Assembly: GCF_020616595.1 (NCBI RefSeq)
Contig: NZ_CP085278.1
Location: forward strand, 868,001-932,000
Length of the DNA stretch: 64,000 nt
Direction of reading: 5' to 3'
Source: Lentilactobacillus laojiaonis
Lineage (GTDB): Bacteria; Bacillota; Bacilli; Lactobacillales; Lactobacillaceae
The position numbers were made by a program, and so were the translations under genes. Within the stretch, counting starts at the first letter, position 1, and the number at the start of each line of letters is the position of its first letter. The notes beneath the pieces were generated by a model. The model ran no database searches and was not told the DNA's origin. It saw only the letters and a program-made list of their open reading frames with translations. Below, piece after piece: positions 20,171 through 30,348 of the stretch.

Positions 20171-20851
20171 CTATCGGGCTAAAGTTAGTCCCCGAACATT
20201 TTTAAAACCATAATCCATCAAAAGTTCCGCAGCTAATCTAATGGTCGTCCCAGTGGTATAAACGTCGTCAACCAATACAATGTTTTGATTAAGTGAAATA
20301 TTACTAATTTCTTTTAAATCAATTAAAAATGGTTGTTCTAATTTCATCCGCTCTTTACGTGATTTTTTTGATTGGGAAATGGATTTATTAGCCTGCTTAG
20401 TTAATAAAATTTCTCGATAACTTAATTTTCCTAGTAAGCCGGTAACTTGGTTAAATCCACGAGTTAATAAAGTACTTTTATTAACTGGAATTGGAACTAC
20501 CATTTCCGGTTTAGAAATTGATGCTAATAGATCCTTTTGAAAAACTTTTCTTAATCTATAATCACCCAAAAACTTATATCGACGCATATACTCTCGCATT
20601 GCAAAATTATATTCAAATAAGGCAGTATTTTTAAAATCACTTAAATCATTCCAACGGTAGCAGTCCTGACATATAGAACTTGAGGGCCATCTTCGCCCAC
20701 AAATTTTACAAGTAGCGCAATCACTAAGTTTGACGAAAGTTTTCTGGCAAGCTATACAAATTTCGTCGATTTCAATGGAACTAAGTTTAAATAATTCTTT
20801 CACTTTAAACTCAATATCCATTGTTTTTTCACATAATAGGCATTTTTTCAT
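20171..20851 (-). CDS. comFC: ComFC-type phosphoribosyltransferase-fold competence protein
   Basis: A 226-residue protein with an N-terminal cysteine-rich zinc region (CLLC, CIAC, CATCKICG, CQDC) and a C-terminal phosphoribosyltransferase fold with a PRPP-type loop VLVDDVYTTGTT (about 192-203). ComFC is needed for DNA uptake in transformable Gram-positive bacteria. It looks intact. Its ATG overlaps the comFA stop by four bases, so it depends on translation through the broken comFA. Confidence 0.92.
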   Translation of the reverse strand: MKKCLLCEKTMDIEFKVKELFKLSSIEIDEICIACQKTFVKLSDCATCKICGRRWPSSSICQDCYRWNDLSDFKNTALFEYNFAMREYMRRYKFLGDYRLRKVFQKDLLASISKPEMVVPIPVNKSTLLTRGFNQVTGLLGKLSYREILLTKQANKSISQSKKSRKERMKLEQPFLIDLKEISNISLNQNIVLVDDVYTTGTTIRLAAELLMDYGFKNVRGLTLAR

Positions 20852-22173
20852 ATAGATTTAGCCTTACGATTCATTAGATTAATTTGGTATTGTGCCTGCC
20901 GAATGTTTTTATTTAAGTGTTCATAAATAAATAAAACTTCTCCAGTTGGTCTAGTTATACTTCTACCAACCCTCCCAGCAATTTGAACTAATGCCGAAGT
21001 TGAAAAAATTTCACTATCTGCATTGATAACCATAACATCAATTCCTGGAAAAGTTACTCCCCGTTCTAAGATAGTGGTAGTTATTAAGAATTTAAATTCA
21101 TGGTCTCGCATTTTCTATACCTTCGCTAACCGATTTTGATCATTAGCAAAAACCGTTTCAAATATGATTCGATCAAAATATTTCCCCAATACTCGTTTAA
21201 GGATTTCTAAATCATTAATGTGGGGCACAAACACTAAAAATGGAATTTTTGCCTCTACTTTGCTCCGCATAATTTTAATCAGTTTATTGGATATGCTACC
21301 TACATTAATATTTTCTCTCAACTTTTTTTGCCTTAGCAAACTAATTTCAGGCAATAAATGATTATGAAATCTTTTGGGTAAGTAACTAACCGAAATAGTA
21401 TGATGTTTAATCATTCTAAATAAATCTAAATCTGGGGTCGCCGTTAAATATAACTTAGTGCCGTTACGCTTTAGAGCATTTTTAACGGCAAAGTGTAACA
21501 TTGAATTACCAGCGTATGGAAAAACATCTACCTCATCAATAATTAATACATCAAAAGCTTGGTAAAACTTCATTAACTGATGTATAGTACAAATCGTCAA
21601 TTGACAATATTGGTAATTCATAGTAGATTTTCCATGAAGTAGACTAATATTGATCGACTCAAATGCTGCTTGTATTCGCGGAAATAGTTCCAAACATACA
21701 TCAACTCTAGGAGAAGCCAAAGCAATCCTTAATCCATTCTCTAAGGCCCAATTAATTGCGTTAAATAGCATCTCCGTTTTCCCAGCCCCGGTAACTGCCC
21801 ATAATAAATGGTCCTTACCGTCAACGAAGTTTTGTGTAATTTGTTTAGAACATTGAAGTTGCAATGGAGTTAGTTCTCCGTTCCAAGTTATCGGATTTAA
21901 GACCGCTTCGAATTGATTAGGCTCCTCTACATATACTAATTGATTTAAAGTATCAATTCTTCCCATTTGAATACATACTGGGCAATAATATTGATCGTTA
22001 GGTAACTTTGCTAAGCGTTTCTTAGTTTGAGTTCCACACCGTTTACAAATTATCCAGCTACGATTAATTTTAAGCCCATTAGTAAATTTTAATCGGTTAT
22101 CATTTTTTAGTTGATCACTTAAATTAGTTGCTATTAATCTACGACCATATAACTCACTAATTTCATTTATCAT
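20848..22173 (-). pseudogene. comFA: comFA, competence DNA helicase, interrupted by one amber codon
   Basis: ComFA is the cytoplasmic ATP-dependent helicase/translocase that pulls transforming single-stranded DNA inside. All parts are present in one frame of about 440 codons: zinc cysteines 43, 46, 64 and 67; Walker A AVTGAGKT (126-133); DEVD (213-216); TATP; ITTTILERGVTFP; and motif VI QIAGRVGRS. A single TAG (21117-21115) falls after codon 352 (RLAKV-stop-KMRDHE) and splits the second RecA domain. One base change from a sense codon such as GAG, AAG or CAG explains it. A downstream ATG (21111) has a possible AAGG ribosome binding site. Sequencing error is not excluded. Confidence 0.9.
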
Positions 22174-22220
22174 AAACTTTCACCTCTAAGTTATTAAATA
22201 CGTAACAAAGGAGTTTTATA

Positions 22221-22859
22221 ATGGATCAACCATATCTAACTATTAATGAATTTGGACAGCATCAAATAGAAATCAAAAAATCAAAATTTATTTGTACTCT
22301 GGCACCGATTAAGTCAGAAGATCAAGCTAAAGAAATCATCAATCAAATTACTCAAGATAATAAAAAAGCTAACCATAATTGCTATGCTTATCTAATTGGA
22401 GATAAAGATCAAATTGCTCGTGAAAGTGATAATGGTGAACCTTCTGGAACCGCTGGAGTACCTATTTTAGAGGTTTTAAAGAAAAATCAATTGCACGATA
22501 CTTTAGCAATTGTTACACGTTACTTTGGTGGAATTAAATTAGGCGCCGGAGGATTAATTCGAGCTTATTCTAATGCCACTTCTGAAGCTATTGAACATAT
22601 AGGAATGGTCCAATTAGTTCAACAACAATCCGTTGAGTTTACGATTGAATATAATCAGTATGATCGTTTAAAGTACTATCTTGAAAATCATGATTTAGAA
22701 ATATCTGACGTAAATTATCAAGCTAAGATATCCGTTACAATTTATATTGATGTTAATGAAGCTGCTAAATTAGTCGATCAAGTAACAGAATTATTTAACG
22801 GACAAGTTACCAGTTCTCTTAAAGATCAAAAAATCGTAGCAATTCCATATAATAAATAA
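22221..22859 (+). CDS. YigZ/IMPACT family protein
   Basis: A 212-residue protein of the UPF0029 (YigZ, YvyE) family. The N-terminal IMPACT-like domain contains KKSKFICTLAPI, NHNCYAYLIG, DNGEPSGTAGVPIL and TRYFGGIKLGAGGL, the family's diagnostic motifs; a ferredoxin-like C-terminal domain follows. The biochemical role in bacteria is not settled. It is divergent from comFA and next to tagO, as in B. subtilis. ATG at 22221 with AAAGGAG upstream. Confidence 0.92.
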   Translation: MDQPYLTINEFGQHQIEIKKSKFICTLAPIKSEDQAKEIINQITQDNKKANHNCYAYLIGDKDQIARESDNGEPSGTAGVPILEVLKKNQLHDTLAIVTRYFGGIKLGAGGLIRAYSNATSEAIEHIGMVQLVQQQSVEFTIEYNQYDRLKYYLENHDLEISDVNYQAKISVTIYIDVNEAAKLVDQVTELFNGQVTSSLKDQKIVAIPYNK

Positions 22860-22895
22860 AAAAAACACTTTCTATGATAGAAAGTGTTTTTTATT
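22860..22895. terminator. Bidirectional terminator between yigZ and tagO
   Basis: Stem AAACACTTTCTAT / ATAGAAAGTGTTT with A and T runs on either side, serving the two convergent genes. Confidence 0.85.
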
Positions 22896-23982
22896 TATTA
22901 CTTTTACTTGTAGTTCCCTTTACTAATCGTTTAATTGCATTTAAAAATGGCTTACGATCTTTACCAACCAATCCGATAGTTTCTACAAATAACTCTAAAC
23001 CAACTAACACGGCAACCGTTAATAACAACGATCCCCAAATAGTTGAAATCGGATATAGTAAAGCAATTAACGAAAATATTGAAGCAATTCCATAAATTAC
23101 TAATACGCTTTGGCGATGGGTTAAACCAATTTGAATTAATTGATGGTGTAAGTGATGCTTATCAGCAGTTGAAATAGATACCCGGTTAAGTAATCGTCTA
23201 AAAATCGCAAAAACAGTATCTGTAATAGGAACTCCTAAAATGATAACTGGCATGATTACTGTGATAAAAGTAGCGTTTTTTAACCCGAATAGTGAAAACA
23301 CTGAAATCATAAAACCAATAAACAGTGATCCGGTATCACCTAGATATATCCTAGCTGGAAAAAAGTTATAGGGTAAAAATCCTAAGCAAGCTGCAACTAA
23401 TGAAAAAATCATCACAGCTACAAAGGTATTTCCAACATTTAAAAAGAAGATCCCAGTAATTCCCATAGTGGTTAAAGCAATTATTGCAACTCCAGTAGCA
23501 AGTCCGTCTAATCCATCAATTAGGTTAACTGCATTAGTAATAGCTAAAATCCATAGTAAGGTAATTGGTAAGCTCAACCATCCCAAATGGATCATCGCGA
23601 ATGGTAACGATATAGTAGTCATTCTAATTCCCGCAAAAAAGTATACCCATAATGCAGCTAGAGATATGCCAATGACTTTTTGTCGGGGTTTTAATTCAAA
23701 AATATCATCAATTATTCCCGTTAATATTATTATTACTTCGCCACCAAAGATTCCCCACAAAAACCTAGTTGGCATTTGAGACCTTAACAAAAACATGGTA
23801 GAAAATGTATATGCCAGAAAGATTGCTAAGCCCCCCATAGTGGGCATTGATATTTTATTTACTCTTCGTTTATTTGGTTTATCGACTGCTCCTACTCTAA
23901 ACGACAAAATCCTTATAAATGGAGTTAGAATCGCCGAAATTAGGATTGTAGCAAAAATCGATACAATTATTTCAAATTTCAA
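22891..23982 (-). CDS. tagO: Undecaprenyl-phosphate N-acetylglucosaminyl-1-phosphate transferase
   Basis: A polytopic membrane enzyme of the MraY/WecA/TagO family that loads GlcNAc-1-phosphate onto undecaprenyl phosphate, the first step of wall teichoic acid or related wall glycan synthesis. Diagnostic motifs are DKPNKRRVNKISMPTMGG, NAVNLIDGLDGLATG and the late HHLHHQLIQIGLTHRQ. I use the TTG at 23982 (363 residues): TGAGGA lies upstream, and a longer frame from 24048 would run through the promoter. The product glycan cannot be read from here. Confidence 0.9.
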   Translation of the reverse strand: MKFEIIVSIFATILISAILTPFIRILSFRVGAVDKPNKRRVNKISMPTMGGLAIFLAYTFSTMFLLRSQMPTRFLWGIFGGEVIIILTGIIDDIFELKPRQKVIGISLAALWVYFFAGIRMTTISLPFAMIHLGWLSLPITLLWILAITNAVNLIDGLDGLATGVAIIALTTMGITGIFFLNVGNTFVAVMIFSLVAACLGFLPYNFFPARIYLGDTGSLFIGFMISVFSLFGLKNATFITVIMPVIILGVPITDTVFAIFRRLLNRVSISTADKHHLHHQLIQIGLTHRQSVLVIYGIASIFSLIALLYPISTIWGSLLLTVAVLVGLELFVETIGLVGKDRKPFLNAIKRLVKGTTSKSNK

Positions 23983-24013
23983 ATTAAAGTCCTCACATTT
24001 TATACTAAATATA

Positions 24014-24041
24014 ATTATACCGTGTCGTTGTCTAAAAACAA
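24014..24041 (-). promoter_or_regulatory. Promoter of tagO
   Basis: The -35 element TTGTTT (24036-24041 reverse) and a perfect -10 TATAAT (24014-24019 reverse) are 16 bases apart, placing the start near 24007, just upstream of the TGAGGA ribosome binding site. This supports the TTG start. Confidence 0.7.
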
Positions 24042-24098
24042 GATACATTTAGGTATTCATAACAAATTGAATATAATTGTATTATTTTATAATATAGT

Positions 24099-24127
24099 TT
24101 GTGAAATTTATAAAAACCATATATAAT
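24099..24127 (+). promoter_or_regulatory. Promoter of lrgAB
   Basis: The -35 element TTGTGA (24099-24104) and perfect -10 TATAAT (24122-24127) are 17 bases apart. TTGTGAA is also a Rex half-site; see findings. Confidence 0.65.
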
Positions 24128-24178
24128 GGTTGATTGGTAACGATTATTTTTAATTTATAAACGAAAGGAGTCTTATCA

Positions 24179-24610
24179 TTGGCTGAAAAAAATGATGTGT
24201 CACAAAAAACTGAAGCAAAACCAGCTCCTATTTTAATTCAAATGGGAATTTTTGCTGCCGTTCTATTTATTTCTAGTTTAATCTCACCACTATTTCCGGT
24301 TTCTTTCCCGGTTCCTACTCCAGTTATTGGATTAGTATTGTTATATTTATTACTAACTTTACACATTGTTAAAGTTGAATGGGTTGAACAATTTGCTAAC
24401 CTTATGATTAGTTTAATTGCCTTCTTATTTGTCCCATCAGGTATTCAATTAACTGCTTCATTAAACATTATGAAAGCACAAGGTATTCAATTAGTAGCTG
24501 TAATTGTTATCTCAACAGTAATCTTACTAGTTGTTGTGAGTCTTGTTACCACTTTCTTTATTAAAATCAAGAAAGATGTATTCCACAGCAATGTAGATAT
24601 CGATGAATAA
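24179..24610 (+). CDS. lrgA: LrgA/CidA-type holin-like membrane protein
   Basis: A 143-residue protein with four hydrophobic segments after a polar N-terminus. It matches the CidA/LrgA family, small membrane proteins linked to autolysis control and, in some bacteria, pyruvate uptake together with LrgB. It starts with TTG at 24179 after AAAGGAG. It is followed by lrgB after 24 bases, forming a two-gene operon divergent from tagO. No lytSR-type two-component genes are nearby. Confidence 0.88.
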   Translation: MAEKNDVSQKTEAKPAPILIQMGIFAAVLFISSLISPLFPVSFPVPTPVIGLVLLYLLLTLHIVKVEWVEQFANLMISLIAFLFVPSGIQLTASLNIMKAQGIQLVAVIVISTVILLVVVSLVTTFFIKIKKDVFHSNVDIDE

Positions 24611-24634
24611 TTTCACTTTGAAAGGATGAATATA

Positions 24635-25378
24635 ATGCAAGATACGATTATTACATATCTTGGTACACCAATTTTTGGTATTTTCTTATCAATTGTGGTG
24701 TTTTTAATTGGTCAATGGCTATTCAAAATTAGTCATGGATTTTTCCTATTCCAACCACTCTTCGTCGGAATGGTTCTAGGAATTTTTGTTTTATGGTTAA
24801 TGGCTAAAGCCTTTGGCGTTGATGTTACTTGGTTCTATACTAACGCATACAAACCAGGTGGAGATATTATTTTCTGGTTCTTAAATCCAGCAACAATTGC
24901 CTTTGCAGTTCCTTTGTACAAACGTAATGATATTGTTAAACGATTCTGGTTAGAAATATTGCTATCATTAATTATCGGTGTGCTTATTTCATTATTCTTA
25001 ATCTACTGGGTCGCAAAACTATTTGGTTTGGACAATTCCGGAATTGCTTCAATGCTTCCTCAAGCTGCAACAACTGCTGTGGCTATGCCAATCTCAACTG
25101 CTATCGGTGGTAACGCTGCTATCACTGCTATGGCCTGCATTGTTAATGCCGTTCTTATTTACGCACTTGGCGGATGGTTAATCAAAGTATTCCATCTTAA
25201 AGATGAAATCGGTATTGGTTTAGGTCTTGGTACTGCCGGACATACTGTTGGTTCTGCTAAAGCCTTACAATTAGGTTCAATTCCTGGTTCAATGGCATCA
25301 ATTTCAGTTGTTATCATTTCAATCGTTATTGACTTAGTTGTTCCAACCTTCGCTCACTTAATGGGTGTTGTTAAATAA
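24635..25378 (+). CDS. lrgB: LrgB-family membrane protein
   Basis: A 247-residue polytopic membrane protein of the LrgB/CidB family, the partner of LrgA. The conserved stretch TTAVAMPISTAIGGNAAITA and the late GLGTAGHTVGSAKA are clear. I chose the ATG at 24635 (MQDTII); the ATG at 24626 lies inside the ribosome binding site AAAGGATG. Likely function: antiholin-like control of murein hydrolases or pyruvate transport, depending on the organism. Confidence 0.88.
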   Translation: MQDTIITYLGTPIFGIFLSIVVFLIGQWLFKISHGFFLFQPLFVGMVLGIFVLWLMAKAFGVDVTWFYTNAYKPGGDIIFWFLNPATIAFAVPLYKRNDIVKRFWLEILLSLIIGVLISLFLIYWVAKLFGLDNSGIASMLPQAATTAVAMPISTAIGGNAAITAMACIVNAVLIYALGGWLIKVFHLKDEIGIGLGLGTAGHTVGSAKALQLGSIPGSMASISVVIISIVIDLVVPTFAHLMGVVK

Positions 25379-25437
25379 TTAAAGAGTAATAAAAAAAAGT
25401 CTCGATCAATGATCGAGACTTTTTTATTACTCTTTAA
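25379..25437. terminator. Long bidirectional terminator between lrgB and kimA
   Basis: Core stem GTCTCGATC / GATCGAGAC with an AAT loop, flanked by A8 and T6. The symmetry extends outward through TTAAAGAGTAAT / ATTACTCTTTAA, making an imperfect palindrome of about 59 bases that includes the last kimA codons. Confidence 0.85.
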
Positions 25438-27265
25438 GATGATAGTTATAAGTTGAAATAATAATATTTTGTCTAGAATTTAATACTGCTCTTAATCTTA
25501 AGCTAGTTTGGTTATGCAAGATTCTTTCCCATGGATGCTTAGGAATAAATTGTGGAACCAAAACAGTAGTTGAATAATTACGATCAGCAGCACGTTTAGC
25601 AATTACATCACAAAATCTTAAAGTCGGTTTGGCAATTGAACGATAAGATGAATGAATATCAACAAAGCGAACATTTGGGAAATCTCGCTTAAATTCTTCA
25701 GCAGTTTCATGTTCTTTTTCTGGATTCTCATCAAATGAAACGTGCATAGCAATAACATAATCACCAATTGATTCTGCATAACTAATCGCATTAGCGGTAA
25801 CTTTAGTTATATTACTTACTAATACAATTACAGTTGCACCATCTAGTTTCTTAGCTTCTTGCTCGCCACTATCTTCTGCAATACGTAATTGTTTAGCAAC
25901 TAATTTGTAGTGTTTATGGATTTTATAGAATATTCTAAGTAACACTGGCATAACAATTAAGTATGGCCAAACATTTGCAAAACGAAGTAAGAATAAGAAA
26001 ATAACTAAGCAAGCTGAGATAAATGCCCCGATAAAGTTAATAAAGGCCTTACCTTGCCACATTTTTCCACGATTACGATACCAATGAATAATCATCCCTG
26101 ACTGAGATAAAGTAAATGGGATAAATACCCCTACTGCGTAAAGCGGAATTAGGGAACTAGTTTTACCACCGAAAATCATTATCAAGACAACGGCACCAAT
26201 AGCTAAGGAAATAATTCCGTTAGAATAACCTAATCGGTCTCCTCGGTCTAAATAAGCATGTGGTAAATATTTATCTTTGGCTAAATTATAAGCTAATATT
26301 GGGAAAGCGGAAAATCCGGTATTAGCTGCAACCGCTAAAATCATTGCAGTAGATAATTGTAAAATATAATAAATTAAACCGTGACCAAATACCCCTTCAC
26401 CAATTTGTGATAACACTGTCTCATGACCATTTGGAACGATTCCCATATAATAACTTAGAAAAGTTATTCCACCAAAGAAAATGGCTAAAATAGTTGCCAT
26501 AATAGCTAATGTTGCTGAAGCATTTTTACTCTTTGGATTTTTAAAATTAGGTACCGCATTACTAATTGCTTCAACACCGGTCAGTGAAGAAGAACCAGAA
26601 GAAAATGCTCTAAAGAATAGGATCAAGGTCATCCCTTCAACAGGGGCATTCATTCGAGCAGCTGCATGATAATGAATGTTCCCAGTTGCTATGTTATAGC
26701 CACCATACACAATCATAAAAATAATCATTACAATAAATAAGTACACTGGTAGGGTTAAGAATGATGCCGATTCTCGCATCCCTCTTAAATTAAGTAACAT
26801 AATCCCTACAACAATTAAACAAGAAATCAAAACCTGATGCGACAATAAACTCGGAATGGCTGAAGTAATAGCTTCAGTGGCTGAAGTAGTTGATACCGCT
26901 ACGGTTAGCATATAATCAACTAATAACGATCCACCAGCTACTAAACCAGCCCCTCTTCCCCAGTTTGTACTTGCTACCACGTATGCACCACCACCAGATG
27001 GGTAGGCATGAATAATTTGTTGATAAGATAAAGTAATTGCTGCAAGTAATACCAATACTAATGCAGCAACCCAAATTTGATACATTAAAGCGGCTACTGA
27101 CAATGTAATCAAAATCGTTGTGATTTGTTCAGTACCGTAAGCCACTGATGATAAGGCATCTGAAGAAAGCAAGGCTAAAGCCTTAAATTTAGTTAACGAC
27201 TGTCCGCCTTCATCTGTGGTCTTTAAAGGTTTACCAATTAATAACCTTTTAATATATCGCCACAT
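25427..27265 (-). CDS. kimA: KimA-type potassium importer (APC superfamily)
   Basis: A 612-residue protein with about twelve membrane segments and a cytoplasmic C-terminal domain (about 455-612). The N-terminus (RLLIGKPL...ALLSSDALSSVAYGTEQI) and the segment LTGVEAISNAVPNFKNP closely resemble B. subtilis KimA (YdaO), a high-affinity K+/H+ symporter inhibited by c-di-AMP. Databases often call it an amino acid permease. The ~180-base upstream region shows no ydaO-type c-di-AMP riboswitch. Neighbours do not bear on its role. Confidence 0.8.
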   Translation of the reverse strand: MWRYIKRLLIGKPLKTTDEGGQSLTKFKALALLSSDALSSVAYGTEQITTILITLSVAALMYQIWVAALVLVLLAAITLSYQQIIHAYPSGGGAYVVASTNWGRGAGLVAGGSLLVDYMLTVAVSTTSATEAITSAIPSLLSHQVLISCLIVVGIMLLNLRGMRESASFLTLPVYLFIVMIIFMIVYGGYNIATGNIHYHAAARMNAPVEGMTLILFFRAFSSGSSSLTGVEAISNAVPNFKNPKSKNASATLAIMATILAIFFGGITFLSYYMGIVPNGHETVLSQIGEGVFGHGLIYYILQLSTAMILAVAANTGFSAFPILAYNLAKDKYLPHAYLDRGDRLGYSNGIISLAIGAVVLIMIFGGKTSSLIPLYAVGVFIPFTLSQSGMIIHWYRNRGKMWQGKAFINFIGAFISACLVIFLFLLRFANVWPYLIVMPVLLRIFYKIHKHYKLVAKQLRIAEDSGEQEAKKLDGATVIVLVSNITKVTANAISYAESIGDYVIAMHVSFDENPEKEHETAEEFKRDFPNVRFVDIHSSYRSIAKPTLRFCDVIAKRAADRNYSTTVLVPQFIPKHPWERILHNQTSLRLRAVLNSRQNIIISTYNYHLKE

Positions 27266-27407
27266 AAATAATTACTCCTTTATATTTATATATATAGTTT
27301 AAGTCCTAAGTAAAATAATTGCATATGTGCACTAAACTATAAAATCATAGTACTAAATATTAATAAAAACAAGTCTTTATTTATTTTCGATTATAATACA
27401 CAAATAA

Positions 27408-27440
27408 AAAAATGACCGAATAAAATTCGGTCATTTTTAG
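27408..27440 (-). terminator. Terminator after groEL
   Basis: Stem AAATGACCGAAT / ATTCGGTCATTT with an AAA loop, flanked by A and T runs. The rest of the gap to kimA (27266-27407) is AT-rich, and no further element could be supported. Confidence 0.85.
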
Positions 27441-27451
27441 ATTAATTTAAA

Positions 27452-29074
<1,623 letters not shown>

Positions 29075-29098
29075 TCACCCCAAATATTTTATTTTTTA

Positions 29099-29383
29099 TT
29101 ATTCCACGATTGCAACGATATCTTTTTCATGTAAAACTAGGTAGGTTTTTTCATCATAATTTACTTCTGTACCGGCAAATTTATCAAACATAACCACATC
29201 ATCAACTTTTACATTTAAAGCAACCTTTTGGCCATTATCTAATAGACGTCCGTCTCCAACCGCAACGATTTTTCCAGTTTGTGGTTTTTCTTTAGCATTA
29301 CTTGCTAATAAAATGCCACCAACTGATTTTTCTTCTTCGTCTTGTGTTTCGATGATTACGCGATCTCCTAATGGTTTTAACAC
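29099..29383 (-). CDS. groES: Co-chaperonin GroES (10 kDa)
   Basis: A 94-residue lid of the GroEL chamber. The N-terminus LKPLGDRVI and the mobile-loop region ([22 protein letters not shown]) are typical. The start is GTG at 29383, preceded by GGAGGGG; the upstream in-frame ATG lies within the leader. It is separated from groEL by 30 bases. Confidence 0.96.
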   Translation of the reverse strand: MLKPLGDRVIIETQDEEEKSVGGILLASNAKEKPQTGKIVAVGDGRLLDNGQKVALNVKVDDVVMFDKFAGTEVNYDEKTYLVLHEKDIVAIVE

Positions 29384-29419
29384 GTTAAACCCCTCCATTT
29401 TTTTACTGAATTAGCATAG

Positions 29420-29446
29420 TTAGCGCTCTAATGTTAAAAGTGCTAA
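29420..29446 (-). promoter_or_regulatory. CIRCE element (HrcA operator) of groES-groEL
   Basis: TTAGCGCTC-N9-AAGTGCTAA matches the CIRCE consensus TTAGCACTC-N9-GAGTGCTAA at 16 of 18 positions. It lies between the promoter and the groES start, so HrcA should repress the operon until heat or misfolded protein inactivates it. hrcA is outside the window. Confidence 0.88.
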
Positions 29447-29458
29447 CTGCTTGTTTAT

Positions 29459-29487
29459 AATATATTATTAAATGTGAATAATTGCAA
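29459..29487 (-). promoter_or_regulatory. Promoter of groES-groEL
   Basis: The -35 element TTGCAA (29482-29487 reverse) and -10 element TATATT (29459-29464 reverse) are 17 bases apart, just upstream of CIRCE. Confidence 0.55.
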
Positions 29488-29511
29488 TACATTTTAGTAA
29501 AAAAATACAAA

Positions 29512-29548
29512 TAAAAAAAGGATTAACCTATAGTTAATCCTTTTTTTC
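29512..29548 (-). terminator. Terminator after rex
   Basis: Stem AAAGGATTAAC / GTTAATCCTTT with a CTATA loop, with A7 on the left and T7 on the right. It overlaps the 3' end of rex. Confidence 0.85.
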
Positions 29549-30175
29549 TGTATAATTGTCAATGAAATAAATTAAAGTTTGTAATTCATTAGTTAGATCA
29601 ACATTTTGTACTCTAACATTGTCTGGAACTGATAATCTTAATGGAGTAAAGTTAAGAATTCCTTTTACCCCACCTTCAACAGCTTGCTCTGCAACTTCTT
29701 GAGCCACTGCTGACGGAACTGTTAAGATAATCACTTCAATTTGTTGATTCTCTAATTGTTCAGATAATTCAGAGATAGGATAGACTGGCACGCCTTCCAT
29801 AATGGTATTAACAATGTCCTCGTTAATATCAAAAGCCGCTGAAATTCTTACATTACTGTCTCTATGAAAATTAAAGTTTAATAAAGCGTGTCCCAAGTTA
29901 CCAACACCTACTAAAGCAACGTTAGTAAGATGTTCTTGATTTAAAATTTGTTTAAAAAAGTTAAGTAATTTTTGGATATCATAACCATATCCACGTTTAC
30001 CTAAGGCACCAAAATATGAGAAATCACGTCTAATAGTTGCCGAATCAACTTTAACGGCCTCTGCCAACTCGGTAGATGAAATACGATCTTTTCCTGATGT
30101 TAATAAAATATTTAGATACCGATAATAAATTGGAAGTCGTCTTGCCGTTGCTCTTGGGATGTTTTCGGTAGCCAT
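29534..30175 (-). CDS. rex: Redox-sensing transcriptional repressor Rex
   Basis: A 213-residue repressor that senses the NADH/NAD+ ratio. An N-terminal winged helix ([21 protein letters not shown]) binds DNA, and a C-terminal Rossmann domain ([15 protein letters not shown]) binds NADH. Rex controls fermentation and anaerobic genes in Gram-positive bacteria. A Rex-type operator stands upstream of fumC in this window, and a half-site (TTGTGAA) lies in the rex/ABC-F intergenic region. Monocistronic. Confidence 0.95.
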   Translation of the reverse strand: MATENIPRATARRLPIYYRYLNILLTSGKDRISSTELAEAVKVDSATIRRDFSYFGALGKRGYGYDIQKLLNFFKQILNQEHLTNVALVGVGNLGHALLNFNFHRDSNVRISAAFDINEDIVNTIMEGVPVYPISELSEQLENQQIEVIILTVPSAVAQEVAEQAVEGGVKGILNFTPLRLSVPDNVRVQNVDLTNELQTLIYFIDNYTEKKD

Positions 30176-30348
30176 AAAAATGTTCCTCCTAAAAATTAAA
30201 TATGTTTACTTTGTGAAATATGCTTTCTTAATTATTCTACCATAGTATGGCATTATGTGAAAATGAATTCAATTATTTAATTTAAAATTTTCTTAATTAC
30301 CTAATAAATTATGATAAAATAACTCTTATATTGAAAGGTGGAAATATT

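Noticed and set aside
22174-22220. Competence-box-like sequence upstream of comFA (TTACGTATTT)
   Set aside because: It does not match a defined consensus well enough, and one instance is not evidence.
23983-24048. ATG at 24048 as the tagO start
   Set aside because: The region holds the -35 and -10 elements, so it is unlikely to be in the mRNA.
27266-27410. ydaO (c-di-AMP) riboswitch upstream of kimA
   Set aside because: The region is almost pure A/T and lacks the conserved GC-containing helices.
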